Source: Poronia punctata (taxonomy: Eukaryota; Ascomycota; Sordariomycetes; Xylariales; Xylariaceae). Taken from it: a stretch of DNA of 64,000 nucleotides. The DNA is taken from NCBI GenBank assembly GCA_022579005.1, contig MU401548.1, positions 1 through 64,000 on the forward strand, given 5' to 3'. Made by a program: the position numbers and the translations under genes. Below, piece by piece: positions 22,639 through 34,769 of this stretch. Below the pieces are notes generated by a model, which was not told the DNA's origin, did no database searches, and worked only from the letters and a program-made list of their open reading frames with translations. The number at the start of each line of letters is the position of its first letter. Position 1 is the stretch's first letter.

Positions 22639-23256
22639 ACGAAACCGCAACGTTCGTAAACGGATATCGCCGTTTTATTTTGAGCATATATACAACCACA
22701 CTCAAGGCAAGAAGAGGCGCGCCCGTCACCCTTTTTGCTTGTGTCTTTCTCTTGGGCTCCTTCTGTTGCGGCTCTGATGAATCATGAGGGATTTGGCGAG
22801 TCCAAGACGTCGTGATTCGGGGGGGTTGTGTATACTGCTGTCATTTGAAAGGAGATCGGTTCCTCGTCGTCGTTGTTGTTAGTAAGGTTAGTAGTAGTGG
22901 TAGGACAAGTAGAAGAAGAAGAAGAAGAAGAAGAAATCATTTGGTAAGGATTGCTTGTTGGGGACCGGGTTTCGTTTGGTAAGGGGTCGATTAGTGTTGT
23001 TGATGCTAATATCACGTCGGACGAGTGTTGGGGTTGCATGGCGATAAATGTTATGGCGCATGGGTTCTTGAGACGGGAAAGCCATTGTTCTTTGGTGAAT
23101 TTGCTTTCTCGGGCGTATGTAGAGCCGAATGCTAGAAAATATACGACGGGAGTGTGAGTGTCAGTCGCATAAGGTAGGTACGAGCATGGGCAATCGTGTT
23201 TAGCTGGTCTTATTACCATCAGCGTCTACTTGTTAGCGATGCGAGCCGAAACGGTT
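22639..23256 (-). pseudogene. GNAT acetyltransferase pseudogene, several frameshifts
   Basis: The minus strand carries recognisable pieces of a fungal GNAT N-acetyltransferase in changing frames. From the N-terminal side they are: RLASL (about 23238-23252), then after a probable intron (23215-23132, GTAATA...CTAG) AFGSTYARESKFTKEQWLS and FQMTAVYTTPP in one frame (to about 22826). Next comes the acetyl-CoA loop PPESRRLGLAKSLMIH in another frame immediately after a run of seven G (22819-22825). Finally YAQNKTAISVYERCGFV lies in a third frame (22686-22639). At least three indels would be needed to read through, and stops interrupt every single frame. One could be a homopolymer sequencing error; together they indicate decay. 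The family order of motifs is preserved, so this was a full gene. Confidence 0.65.
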
Positions 23257-23752
23257 TATACCGCTCGAGGTAGAATCGACTACTCGTAGGTAGACTAGAC
23301 TAGGTACCATCCTCGTTTGGGGGGGGGGACGATGAGGATTTTGAATCCCCGTGGGTGCTTTTTTCTCCTTTGTTTGAGTGTTGTTTATTTATCTTCATCC
23401 CGTCTCTTGCTTTTCTCCACGTTCTTTAAAGATCAGACGAGGCGCGTCTGCTGACAAGGTCGATCGGTTGTTGTTCGTATGGTATGGACTCCAACAAGTT
23501 CCAACCCGGTCTGTCACAGGTTATATAACCTCTGGCAGATGACCTCGTTTTGAATAAAAAATGGCTTTTTGATGAATAATATAGGCAACTATGAGTAACT
23601 GATACTTATATTCCCCTTCTAGTTGAAATCTTTCTTTTTTTTTCTTGTGGCATCGATGGCTTTTATTACCTACTTACTTATAAGTGAGTCACGAGGGCTG
23701 CTGTTAGGTTGGATAGGTATGTTATAGTATATATAGAAGTGTTAGAGGGATA

Positions 23753-23843
23753 TAGTCGTTTTTAAACGAAGTGTTAGTAGAGCTATACTGTGCTAAATTG
23801 CAGTATACCGTTTTTTTTAACTACTTTACTTTTTTAATTTTTT
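23753..23843 (+). repeat. left terminal inverted repeat
   Basis: The first 91 bp match the inverted right end with six mismatches, all transitions of the C/T or G/A type. Weaker similarity continues inward to about 140 bp. The outer part contains a short near-palindrome, TCGTTTTTAAACGA. Confidence 0.88.
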
Positions 23844-24312
23844 TATATTTTTTACTATTTTTAACTAAATTTTGCATTTTTTAAAGCTATATAACTGTTT
23901 AAAACAATGTTTTTAAAGGTTATAGCTAGAAAACGTGCTAAAGCGGCTTTTATTACTTTAAATACTATAAAGGCAGCCTAATTACTATTAAAATTATAAT
24001 ATAAGTAACTAGTATACTAGTTTTTTTATAGTTATAAACTTTAACTTATATAAAGCTAATTTTATATATAAAAACACTAAAAATATTGCTAATAATATTT
24101 GCTATACTTTTATTGCTATTTTTATTGCTGCTTTTATTATTAATTAAACTTTAATAATTAATTTTATAGCGCAAAAGCTAGCTAAGTTAGCTTAAAAAGC
24201 ATTAACTTAGCTATATAAGGTTTAAATTAATAGTTATTTAATTTAATAATTTTATTAATAAAAGAATTATAATATTATTTTATAAAATAACTTTAAATAT
24301 AGCTAAAATTAA

Positions 24313-24365
24313 AACTAAAGCTAAAGCTAAAGCTAAAGCTAAAGCTAAAGCTAAAGCTAAAGCTT
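24313..24365. repeat. AAAGCT hexanucleotide array
   Basis: About eight to nine tandem copies of AAAGCT in the left arm of the TIR transposon. In one frame it would encode alternating Lys-Ala, possibly a relic of a basic protein segment, but flanking stops prevent a firm reading. Confidence 0.8.
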
Positions 24366-24539
24366 TGCGCTATAAGCTTGCAAGCTAAAAAAAACTAACT
24401 AAAAAGCTTGCTAAAGCTTTAAAAATATTAAAAACGCGTAAATTACCTTTTGCTACTTTATTAATTACTTTGCTTAATAAATTTAAAAGCTTTAATAATA
24501 AATTTTATAGCTTTTTTAATTTGTTAGTATTATAGCTAC

Positions 24540-24786
24540 TGTTGCAAATGAGTTATAAAGAGGCAAGGCTTTAAAAGGTAACTTGATCTTATTGCTAGAA
24601 ATTCTAAGGTAAAGAGAAAAAAAAAAAAAAGCCTTTAAGATCTTGTTAAGTATGCAGGCTTATATACGTATAAAATAGTAAGGCTATAGCTACTTATAGG
24701 TATAGGCCCTAGTATTTACTATTTTAAGAAAATAATAGCTATAAGCTACTTAATTAGCTGTACTGCTATTAACTAATTTATAACTA
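24540..24786 (-). repeat. 3' LTR of the gypsy element
   Basis: 247 bp, TGTT...ACTA on the plus strand. It differs from the other LTR mainly by transitions, as expected after independent RIP of two initially identical copies. Conserved landmarks include AAGTATGCAGGCTTATATAC and TTAGCTGTACTGCTATTAAC. Confidence 0.88.
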
Positions 24787-26884
24787 CTTTTTTTAAACAA
24801 AAAATAACTTGTTTTAAGGCATAGCCTGGCTTTAAACTAGTATTTTCTAAGTTTTTAATTAATTGCTTTCTAGCTAAAAAAAGATTGCTTTAGGTATTTA
24901 CTTATTTATTATAATAGTTTAAGCCTTTATATTATTATGCTATAGTATAGTTTTTTTATAATTAATTATATAAATTTAAGCGTATAAAGTAGCTTTTATT
25001 ACGCGTTCCTCTTGCAAATTCTTTATATTTTGCCTTTTATAGTTGTTGCTTTATTATTATTAACATATAGCGCGTTAAATTTGTTTTAGTTAGCAGCTTA
25101 TAGCTACTTTTTAAGCTGTTTAAGTAGTTTAGCAGCCTTTAAGTATGCTTTATAAAACTTTTTTAATAGCTTTACGCTATTTTTAAAGTTTTTTGCTATG
25201 TATTATTTATTGTTTATGTTTTATTTTTTTTAATACACTTTATATTATAGCTTGTTATAGTATAGTTTTAATATATATATTTCTTTAACTATAAATTCTT
25301 TTTTGCTTGCTAGTTCTACTTATAAGCTTTTAAAATTTTTAAATTTTTATTTTAGCAAAGAATTATTAAAGTACTTTTATAAACAGTTAGTATAAAACTT
25401 ATTAGTTGCTCTTTATAATAAAAATACTTTAAAAATATAAGTATTTTTGTTATAAGTTAGTATTTAAAACTTTTACTAAGTTATAAAGTAGTTTAACTTG
25501 TTAAACAGTTAGTTAGTAAGCTAAGATTAGCGCTTTTTTAAAATAAATATAAAGTCTCTTATATTAAAGTTAAAGTTTTTTTAACTTTTGTTTACTTACT
25601 TTGTTATATGTTTTTATATTTATTAAAAGTTTACCTTTATAGTATTAATATAATCTTAGATTTTCTAAGCGCGTTTTTGTACACTTTTGCATAATTGCTG
25701 TTTTTTAAAGTATAAAGTATTTAGTTTTTTTTTAGTAGTTTTGTTTTTTTAGTTAAAATAAAAAAGCATAAAAAAGCCTATTTTTACTTTATAAAGCAAA
25801 AGCCTAGTTAATTTATATAATATAGCAGCTTATATATAGTTTATAGCTAATATATATTTTAATTAATTGTTTTAGTAATAGTTTATATATAGTTATAATT
25901 ATTAATTTAAGTATTTGTTTATTATTTTTGCTTATTTTACTATTTTGTAGTAACTTGCAAAAGCTAAAGTTTAAATAATTCCTAGTATTTTTGCTAGTTT
26001 ATTTATAAAGGCTAAAATAAATTAAAGTTCTTTATTAAACATAATTATAATTAAAAGTCTAAAAACTTTAAAAAGTTTTTTATAATATATTTAAGCTGCT
26101 TATTAAGCAGTAACCTTAGTAATATATAAAATAGTCTATGCTTTTTTGCTTAATTTATTTACTATTACTATTACGTTATTATAACTATATTTATTTCTTA
26201 ACATTTATTTAAAATTAATTACTAAGTAATGCTATATATAGTTTAGTACTAGTAATAGTATTAACTTACCTAGTATTTTATTTTTTAAAACTTTTGCTAG
26301 TTAGCATTATAAACAATTAGCTATATACTTATTATAGTTTTTTTTTAATTTTAGCTACTAATAATGTTTAGCTACTAAGCAGCAAGTCTTTTTTTTTTTA
26401 AGGTGCGCTATAAGCATTTATTTGTATGCTTTTATAATTAACTTTATATATAAGTATAGCAGGTCTAAAACTACTAATTATCTTTTATACGTTATTAACC
26501 TATTTTATAATATTTATAGGTTTTTTATTCTTTTTACTATTGTTTACACTTTTTATTAATATATTTATATTTTTAAGTTATTTTTGTTTTTATTTAATAT
26601 TTTATTAATTAACTAAAAACTTATAAGGTCTTTTATTACCCTTTAAAGTTTAAATGCTAATATTTTGGTAAGCAAGTCTTATATTTATAAACTAGCAAAC
26701 TTAAACACTATAAGCTTAAAAAAAGTTATATAGCGTTGCTGTTCTTTTTTTTCTTTTTATAAAACCATGTTCTTTTGCTTTTATAATAAGGCATTTGCAA
26801 CAACGTTCTTTTTGCTAAGCTTATAAGTAATTATAAAATTATACTTTATAAGTAGCGTAAACTATTTTGCTTATTATAAATTAA

Positions 26885-27130
26885 AACATTGCTTAGCGCT
26901 AAAATATTTTAAAGCCTTATAGTTTATAATTACTATAAATAGCTCTTTTTATTAATGTTTAATTAACTCTGCTTTTTATTTTTTTAATGCTAATACTACT
27001 GCTAGCATTTCTTTGTTATAAATATTATAATTAAGCTTTACGCCTCCTATAGTCTTAAAAAAAAAAGCTATAAAGTGCTAGGTCTTATTGTCAAGTTGCA
27101 GTTAGAATAGCACGCCGGCCGCTACTCTAT
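26885..27130 (-). pseudogene. gypsy RNase H remnant
   Basis: Conceptual minus-strand reading gives RVAAGVLFQLQLDNKT, IAFFFKTIGG, NYNIYNKEMLAVVLALK and, after a stop, YKALKYFSAK. This is the order seen in Ty3/gypsy RNase H: the SRKL-like region, the YDIHDKELLAIV-like motif and the DHKNLEYF-like motif. Substitutions such as D to N agree with G-to-A change on the coding strand. Confidence 0.75.
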
Positions 27131-27329
27131 CTAAGGCGTTAAAGCTGTTAGCAGTTTTGCTTTTTTACTATAGTTTTAAACAAATCTCCTATAAAAGTTG
27201 CAAAATCCTAAAAAGGATTAGACTCTTTTTATTGTCGTAAAAGTAGCCTACTTACAAACTACTTTAATTTTTATAAAGTTTATACTAACCCTTTTTAAAC
27301 TTATAATATATCTAAAAAATTTTGTTTAG

Positions 27330-27790
27330 GTAACGTAAAATTTTAATTTTTTTAGGTCTGCTTAAAGTCCTGCTTCCTTTAATCGCTGCAATACTTTCTT
27401 TACATATTCTTTATATTTTTTAATAGTATTAAAGTATATTAATATATTGTTAATATATACGCAGCAAAAGTAGTTTAAGTAGTTAAATAGCGTATTATTA
27501 ATATATTTTTAAAACATTAAAAGTCCGTTTATAAAGCTAAAAAGTAGCACTTTATACTTATAAGCTTTATATTTAGTATAAAAAGTTATAAAGTCTTTAG
27601 TTCTTATAGCTATACAAATATAATAAAATGCTTATTATATATTAATTTTTATAAAAATTTTTGCGCAAAAGATCTTTAAAAAAGTCTTTTTTATTAATAA
27701 TAACAAGTAACGATCTTTTTTTGTTAAATTGTTTAATTTTTTATAGTCTACGCAAAAACGTAATCCTTTATAAAGCTTTTAAATAAATAA
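27330..27790 (-). pseudogene. gypsy reverse transcriptase remnant
   Basis: Minus-strand reading shows LRFCVDYKKLNNLTKKDRY (near 27785-27690), matching the LRFCVDYRxLN block of Ty3/gypsy reverse transcriptases. It continues to YINNILIYF (near 27470-27445), the catalytic YVDDILIY box with both aspartates changed to asparagine, then KEAGLQADLKKLKF-like sequence broken by a stop. Multiple stops in between abolish function. Confidence 0.82.
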
Positions 27791-30700
27791 AATAAGCAAA
27801 GCTTATAAAGCGTTACTTAGCTCTATAAATCCTTTTTAAAGTTAATTTATAAAATATTTTTATACTGCTTTTAATTTATTTAGTAATATTTTATATAATA
27901 AACTATATTTTAAATTGTTAACTAATTTCCTATTTATAAATTTTATTAAGTAGTTTACTTTTAAATAGCATAAAAAAAGTTTATTTAAGTTAACTTTACT
28001 AAAAGTACGTAATAAAAAGTAGTATTTTAGCAAAATTACCTTAAAAGCTTGTTTTTTTAGCTTTTTACTTTTTTTGTTAAAAAAATTTTTAATTTTTTTT
28101 TTATTAATAATAAAATTAATTTTTTTTATGCTAGTAATTTTAACTTTACTTTTAGCTTAACTAATATATACTATTTTCTAAAAAGAAAATGCTATTAAAA
28201 AGCATATCTTAGTTTGCAGTTGTTTTTTATACTAAGCAATACTATCTTTTTGTATACAATATAGTTTTTAAGCATTTAATAACTAGTTATTTAAAATATT
28301 TTATTTTTTAACTTAGTTTTTTTTTAATTTTTTTACTAGCTATAGCTAATTATTAAGTTTATTTAAATTAATTACTATTAACCTCTTTATTTTTTAAATA
28401 TTTATTTTAGTTAAGTCTCGGCCCTAGTATATTGCAAGTTTTAAAATTAGTTTAACTGTTTGCTAAAAAAAGTTATTATTTAAATAATAACTTATACTAA
28501 ATAGTAAGTTTTTAAAAAATATAAACTTATGCTGCTAATAATTTAGTAATATTTTATGCTATTTAAACTACAATTTTCCTAATATTATAGCATATTGCAT
28601 TTTTAACATAATAAGCAAGACAGCCTTAAAAGTTCGTTTTTTTATACATATTATAACTAGTATAATTTTGCATATCTTTTAACTAATCTTGCTATTAAAT
28701 TTTGTTGTAATATAATAGTTAAAGTCTATTAAAATAGTAAGTTTTAAAACTATTTTTATTTATTTAGCTAATTTTATATTTATTGCTACGTATACGTTAG
28801 CTTTTATATTACTAAAAACGTTATTAGTTTATAAAAAAGTTTTATTATTAAATAAAGTATAACTAAATATAAAAAGCTTTTTTTTTATATACTTATTTAT
28901 AATATTTAGTTTTTTATAGTTAATAGTTATTAGTAATACTTTTTTTAAGTAAAAGTTTATTTAACTTAAAGTTATTTTTTTAATAATAGTTTATTTTTTG
29001 TTTTTAGCTACAAGTTTTTAACTTTATATTTATGTACTATTATAATAGCCTAAATTTATACTTAGCAATTAAGGTTATTTTTTTTTTATAAGCAATTATA
29101 AAACGTATATTTTTAACTTTTATAGTTAAAATATTAACCTTTAATAATAAAAGTCTTTATTTTTTTAGCAAACAACTTAGGTTGCTATTTAATTAAGTAT
29201 TTATTACTACTAGTTTAGTTTTTATAACGTTAGCTAAAAAAAGTACTATTGTTTATTAATTAGGTTACTTTTATATTATTTGCTTAAGTAAGCTATATTA
29301 GTTTATTTATATTATTGCTAAAGTAGCTATTATTTATATTAAAAAGTTTTTAATTTAGCTTACGCTTATTTTTTTATTAAAATATATGCACTACTTAAAT
29401 ATAGTATTAAATAAAAGCATTAAAGTTTATATTAGCATCTAAGTACTATAAAGTAGTTTTTTTACGTAATTAAGCAATAAGTTTATTATAAAACTCTTTT
29501 TTTTACTTAGTATAAAAGATTTAGCGTTTACTAGCAAAGCGTACAAAACTATTTTTAAAAGTTTAATAATTAGCAAAACTTTTTATTTTTAACTTTTAAT
29601 ACTTTATTTTAACGTTTTGCTTTTAATTAATATTTTTATACTTGCTTTTTAAGTAGTTAAATAATTTAGCAAAAATGTTTATTATATTTAAGTAATTATT
29701 TTATAAGTAAAGTTGCAAGTTTTTAACAACTATTTTTTTTAAGTATACTTTAATATTTGCTAGTTAAGCTTTTTTATTTATAAACTAGTTTTTATTAGCT
29801 TTAAAGCAATTTTTTATATATTTTAATTATACTTTAAAAGTTACTTTATTTTTATTTTTATTATTATAAAATATAAAAACTTTAATTTTAGCTAACTTAT
29901 AAAGTATAGTTAAAGTTAAAAATATATTATTTTTAAATATTAAATAGCTATAAGCTAAAAAGTTTACTACTTATTAGTTTATATTAGCTATTTAAAACTT
30001 AAAACGTTTAATTTTGCTATAAGCGTTAAGTAGTTTTTATATTATATGCTTAATTATTTTATTTATATTAAGTTTAAGTTTTAGTAGCAAAGCTTTTTTA
30101 TTACGTTTTTAAGCATAGCTATTTACTTGCTACTAAAAACGTTATACTTTTTTTTTTAATACTATAGTTTTATAAATACTTAGTTTGCTTAAGTAATAAG
30201 TTTAGCAAATTAAGTTTAACATAATATTTTTGCTTATAAAAAAACGTATATAAAGCTTATTTACTTATACTTAATAAGCAAGCAGCATTAAAGTATATAT
30301 TTTAAACTTTTAAAATATAATATTAAAGTAAGTGTTTACTAGGTTTTTAAACGCTTTAGTATTTATTATACTATTAAAATTAAGTATTGCTTTTTTTTTA
30401 TTTTCTATTAATAAAATAAACAAAAATCCCGGTTTGTTAGATTTTTTAATATATAACTTAATAAAAGCTTAAACTAGATTATAAATTTTTTAATAATGCT
30501 ATATAGTTATAACTTTATAGTAAGTATTTTTAAAAGTATTTAATATAATTTATTAATTAAAAATATAAGCTTAATTAATTAAGGTATTAAGTATATTTTT
30601 AGCGTTAAGTCCTTTATGTTTTAAAGTTTTAGTATTTATATTTTAAAATAGCTATAAAATAAAAGTAAACCGACAGTATAATTTAGTTTACAAGATTTTA

Positions 30701-30964
30701 TTTATTTTTAAGATAGTTTTAATAAAGTTACTATTTATATATAAGGTTTTAGCTAAAGCTTATTGCTTTATAGCTACGCACATTTTAGCGTATTCTTTAT
30801 TTTTTTAAGCTATAATCTTAGTTAGTAGCTAAAATAATTATTATTTTAGCAGCTTTACTAGTGCTGCTAATTAATTAATTAGTTTTAAGTTAGATTTGCA
30901 AACCGGGGATTATATATATAATAATCCTAGGTTTTAAATTTAAATAATTTAATAACTTTAAAAT

Positions 30965-31211
30965 TGTTATAAATAAGTTATAAAGAAGCAAGGCTTTAAA
31001 AGGTGACTTAATCTTATTGCTAAAAATTCTAAAGTAAAAAGAAAAAGAAAAAAAAGCTTTTAAAATCTTATTAAGTATGCAGGCTTATATACATATAAAA
31101 TAGTAAGGCTGTAGCTACCTATAGGTGCAGGCCCTAGTATCTACTGTTTTAAGGAGGTAATAGCTATAAGCTACTTAATTAGCTGTACTGCTATTAACCA
31201 ATTTATAATTA
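30965..31211 (-). repeat. 5' LTR of the gypsy element
   Basis: 247 bp, same orientation and length as the left LTR. It is followed on the plus strand by the CTAC target duplication at 31212-31215. Confidence 0.88.
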
Positions 31212-34200
31212 CTACTTTTACTAGGCCTTTTAAGCTTTTTAGCTAATAAAATAGCTTTTGTAAATAAAAATTTTAAAGCTGCTAATAGCTTTATTAACTT
31301 TATTTTTTTAAGCTTAGTAAAGCTTTTATTATACTTTTTAAAAGTTAATTTATTAAGCATTATAAAGTTACTAATTAATAAAAAAGTAAGCAAATTTTAT
31401 ATTTTTTTTAAAAAAAAAGCACTTATTACTATAAATAATACTTTAAACCTTAAATTTTAAGTTTATTAAAATTACTTTAGTAATAAAAAAAGCTATAATA
31501 ATATATTTACTAAAGTTAATATATATATTAACAATACTTTTAATAGCTGCTTTACTTTTAAACTTATTTATATAAAAGTTAAAGCAAGCTAATAAAGTAC
31601 TATATAGCTAGTAGCTTTATATTTAATTACTTTATTACTTTATATTTATATTAAACTTAGTAATATTAATAGCAAAGCTATTATAATAATAGTTATAAAT
31701 AAAAATAAAAGTAATAGTATTTTTTTTTATTACTTATTTTTTTAAGTTAACTTTAAAAAAAGTGCTTATAATAGCTGCGCTTATAGTGCTTATATTAGCT
31801 AAAATACTAATATTTATAAAAGCATAAAAAATATGTAAATTTTTATTATATTTTTATATAAAATAGTATATAATATACTTTTTATATATATTATATAAAC
31901 ATATATTATTTTTAACTAAGCTAACTTATATATTATAAACTATTTTTAAAAAACATTATTAATATTAAAGCAACTTTAGCGTAAAAATTTATTATTAGCT
32001 ATACTTACTTTTTAGTAAAATTAAAATACTTTTATATTTAATTTTGCTTTTAAGCTTTTTACTTTATTATATACTTTATTTTTTTTAAATCTAGCTATAA
32101 AAAAAAAGCTTATATAATACTATTTTACTATGCTATAAAAAGTTTTTTTAAAAACTTTTTTACTTAGTTAAAAAGCTTATTAAAACTTTACTAAATACTT
32201 TTAATATTAACTTAGCTTAAAATATTATAATTATATTAATAAAAAAGTTTTATTTTACTATTTTAAAAGTTTATATTATTATTATATTAATAATATTAAT
32301 ATAAAAATATAGTTAATAGCTATTTTTTAAAGCATAACTACTAAAAAAACGCTGCTAGTAAACCTATTAAATAAATATTATTAACTTTATATAGCTTAAA
32401 ATATTAAATTTACTTTTATTAAAAACTAGCAAGCTGCTATTGTTAATAAAAGTAGTAATAAAGTTATAAAAGCTATAATTGCTAAAATAAAGCTTTTATA
32501 AAGTTTTAAACGCTATAAAGGCTAAAAAGTAACTTTATTTAATATTAGCAATTTAGTTAACAATATAGTAATAAAGCTAAAGTTAATTAATATAGCTATA
32601 GCTTTTAGCAACAAGCTTTTTTACTTTTTACTTTTTTAATAAAGCTACTTTTATTTTATTAATACTTTTTAACTAAGTTAACACTATTAGCAAAGCTATA
32701 TAATTACGTTACTTACTAACTATATAGCTTTAAAAGCTAATATAGCCCTTTATAATATTAATTTTATATTATTACTTATTATACTACTATTAAAAGCTTT
32801 TAAAAAACTTTTTAGCTTACTAATTAAAAGCTTTTTACTTTTAGCAATAAATATAAACTATATAAACTTTATAAATAACTTATTAAAGCACTTTAAATAT
32901 TAAATCAGCTTTTTAACTACTAATTTTATTATATTATATACTACTTTAATAGCTGCTAACATACTTTTTTATTAGCTTTATTACTTAAAAAACTAGTAGT
33001 TTAAATAATATTATATTACGTTTACTATATATATATAAATATAATACTTTATTACTAAATTTATTAAAAATAAAGCTAAATTTAAAAGTATTATAAAGTA
33101 GTTAATATTAAATAAATAGTAATAAGCTTTTTAAGCCTTTTAGTTAACTAATAAATTTGCTATTACTTTTTTTATTTATTTATAGCTTTTTTAATTTATT
33201 TTATAATAGCTATTTTACTTTTAATTAAATTTAATAAACTATATACGCTAAAATAATTATATAAACTATATAAAATAAGTGCTAAAAAATAAAAACAATA
33301 AAGACGTAAATAACAATAATAAAATATAAAAAACAAAGGCAACACTAACGTTTATTTACTAAATTTATACTATAAAATATATTAAATTATATTAAATTAT
33401 ACTTAAATTTACTAGTATTTAATATTATTATTAGCGCTAGCGTTTTTAAAGTAACTTTTAATTTTTTTAACTTAGTTGCTAACCTTATAACAATAGTTTA
33501 TAATAAAATGTTTAAATTTATTAATATTTTTAAAGCTATTTTTTTTTATTTAGCCTACTACTATATATAAGCTTTTAATATTTTAAAAAAAGGCTTAATA
33601 AAGTTAAAATTAAGTAAATAAAGTAGCAAAAACTATAATTTAATGCTAAATTTATTTTTAAGCCTATAAATAAATTTAAAATAGTAAAAAAAAGCGTTAT
33701 TTATAACTAGCACTAACTTAAAGCTAAAAAAAAGATTTATTAACAATATAACTTTATGCTTTAATTACTACTTAAAACTTAAAGTTTTTAACTTTTTTAA
33801 ATAAATAAAAATAGTATTATAAAGCACGCTATTATATATAATAGCTAAAAGTATATTATATTGCATACTTTTTTTTAAAATCTTAGTTATAAAAAAAGTA
33901 TAACTTTTTAAAGCTTACTTATTTTGCTTATTTATATTTTTTTTATTAACTTTTAATTTGTTAACAAAAATAAATATATTAGCTATAAAAAAAGCTATTT
34001 AGTACTTATAAAATAGCTATTTTGCAAAATTTTATTAAGCAAGCTTAATTTTTAGCTTTTTATATAACTAGCAATGCTTTTATAAATAGTTAAAAATAAT
34101 TAAAAAGCTAATATAAACTTTATATTTTATAGCTAAAAACTACTATATTTTATTAAAGTAAAAGTTAAGCTTAACTTTTAGTTTTTTAATAAAGCAGTTA

Positions 34201-34678
34201 AAAGCTTATAAAAATAGCTTTAATATATTATAATAGCTTTTTTTTTTTAGCAAACTAGCTATTTTTACTTTTTAAGTTATATAAGGCCTTTGCTTATTTA
34301 ATAATATATTAGCTATAGTTAAGCTATATAGCTATTTATTTAATAGTTTAATTACTTTTAATAATTATAGCTAGCAAATTTAAACATTTAAAAAAAGTTA
34401 ATTAATAACTAATAGCTATTTTAAATAAAATAATAGCTAAAAATAGCTTTAAATATAGCTAAAAATAAAAAAGTAACAAAGTAGTAAGTAATTTATACAA
34501 GTTAAATTTAATTGCAATAAACGCGTTTATTAGCTTATTTTTACTTTAAAAAACACAAAAAACGTGTTTTTAAATTTAAAAAAGTATAACCTTTGCAAAT
34601 TAACAGTTATACTAATTTAAAGCTATAGAGATAGCTTTAAAAAGCGCTAGATTTAGTTAAAAAAGGTAATATAAAAAA

Positions 34679-34769
34679 AAAAAATTAAAAAAGTAAAGTA
34701 GTTAAAAAAAACGGTATACTACAATTTAGCGCAGTGTAGCTCTACTAACACTTTGTTTAAAAACAACTG
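34679..34769 (-). repeat. right terminal inverted repeat
   Basis: The inverted counterpart of 23753-23843, ending ...AACAACTG and followed by the TA duplication. Its terminus read inward is CAGTTG, against TAGTCG on the left; both could derive from CAGTCG by C-to-T change. Confidence 0.88.

Larger units (their letters stand above)
24540..31211 (-). mobile_element. Ty3/gypsy LTR retrotransposon, RIP-inactivated
   Basis: Two direct repeats of 247 bp (24540-24786 and 30965-31211) bound a 6.67-kb element flanked by CTAC (24536-24539 and 31212-31215). Coding order and remnants run on the minus strand. Next to the 3' (left) LTR lies an A-rich tract ending AAAAAAAG, the expected position of a polypurine primer. 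Reverse transcriptase and RNase H remnants of Ty3/gypsy type are readable. The element is dead: stops are frequent and CpA/TpG have been converted to TpA throughout. It is inserted in the TIR transposon, so it is the younger of the two. Confidence 0.88.
23753..34769. mobile_element. TA-flanked TIR DNA transposon, RIP-mutated, nested
   Basis: The block is bounded by inverted repeats and a duplicated TA (23751-23752 and 34770-34771). Both ends read YAGTYG at the terminus. Without the nested retrotransposon and its 4-bp duplication the element is about 4.3 kb. TA duplication and a CAGT-like terminus point to the Tc1/mariner/pogo group, but 4.3 kb is long for that group and no transposase motif survives, so the superfamily is inferred. 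The interior has almost no CpA or TpG, the signature of RIP. A minus-strand frame right of the nested element encodes a Lys-rich peptide and an AAAGCT array lies on the left, but neither identifies a protein. Confidence 0.8.

Noticed and set aside
31175..31393. 72-residue Lys/Leu-rich open frame next to the right LTR
   Set aside because: It overlaps the LTR and lies in RIP-mutated DNA; open by composition only.
23753..34769. AT-rich block as a mitochondrial insertion or centromere
   Set aside because: Terminal inverted repeats, LTRs, target duplications and gypsy RT/RNase H remnants explain it as nested, RIP-mutated transposons.
23753..34769. Starship-type giant mobile element
   Set aside because: No tyrosine recombinase (DUF3435) at an end and no cargo genes; the ends are long inverted repeats with a TA duplication.
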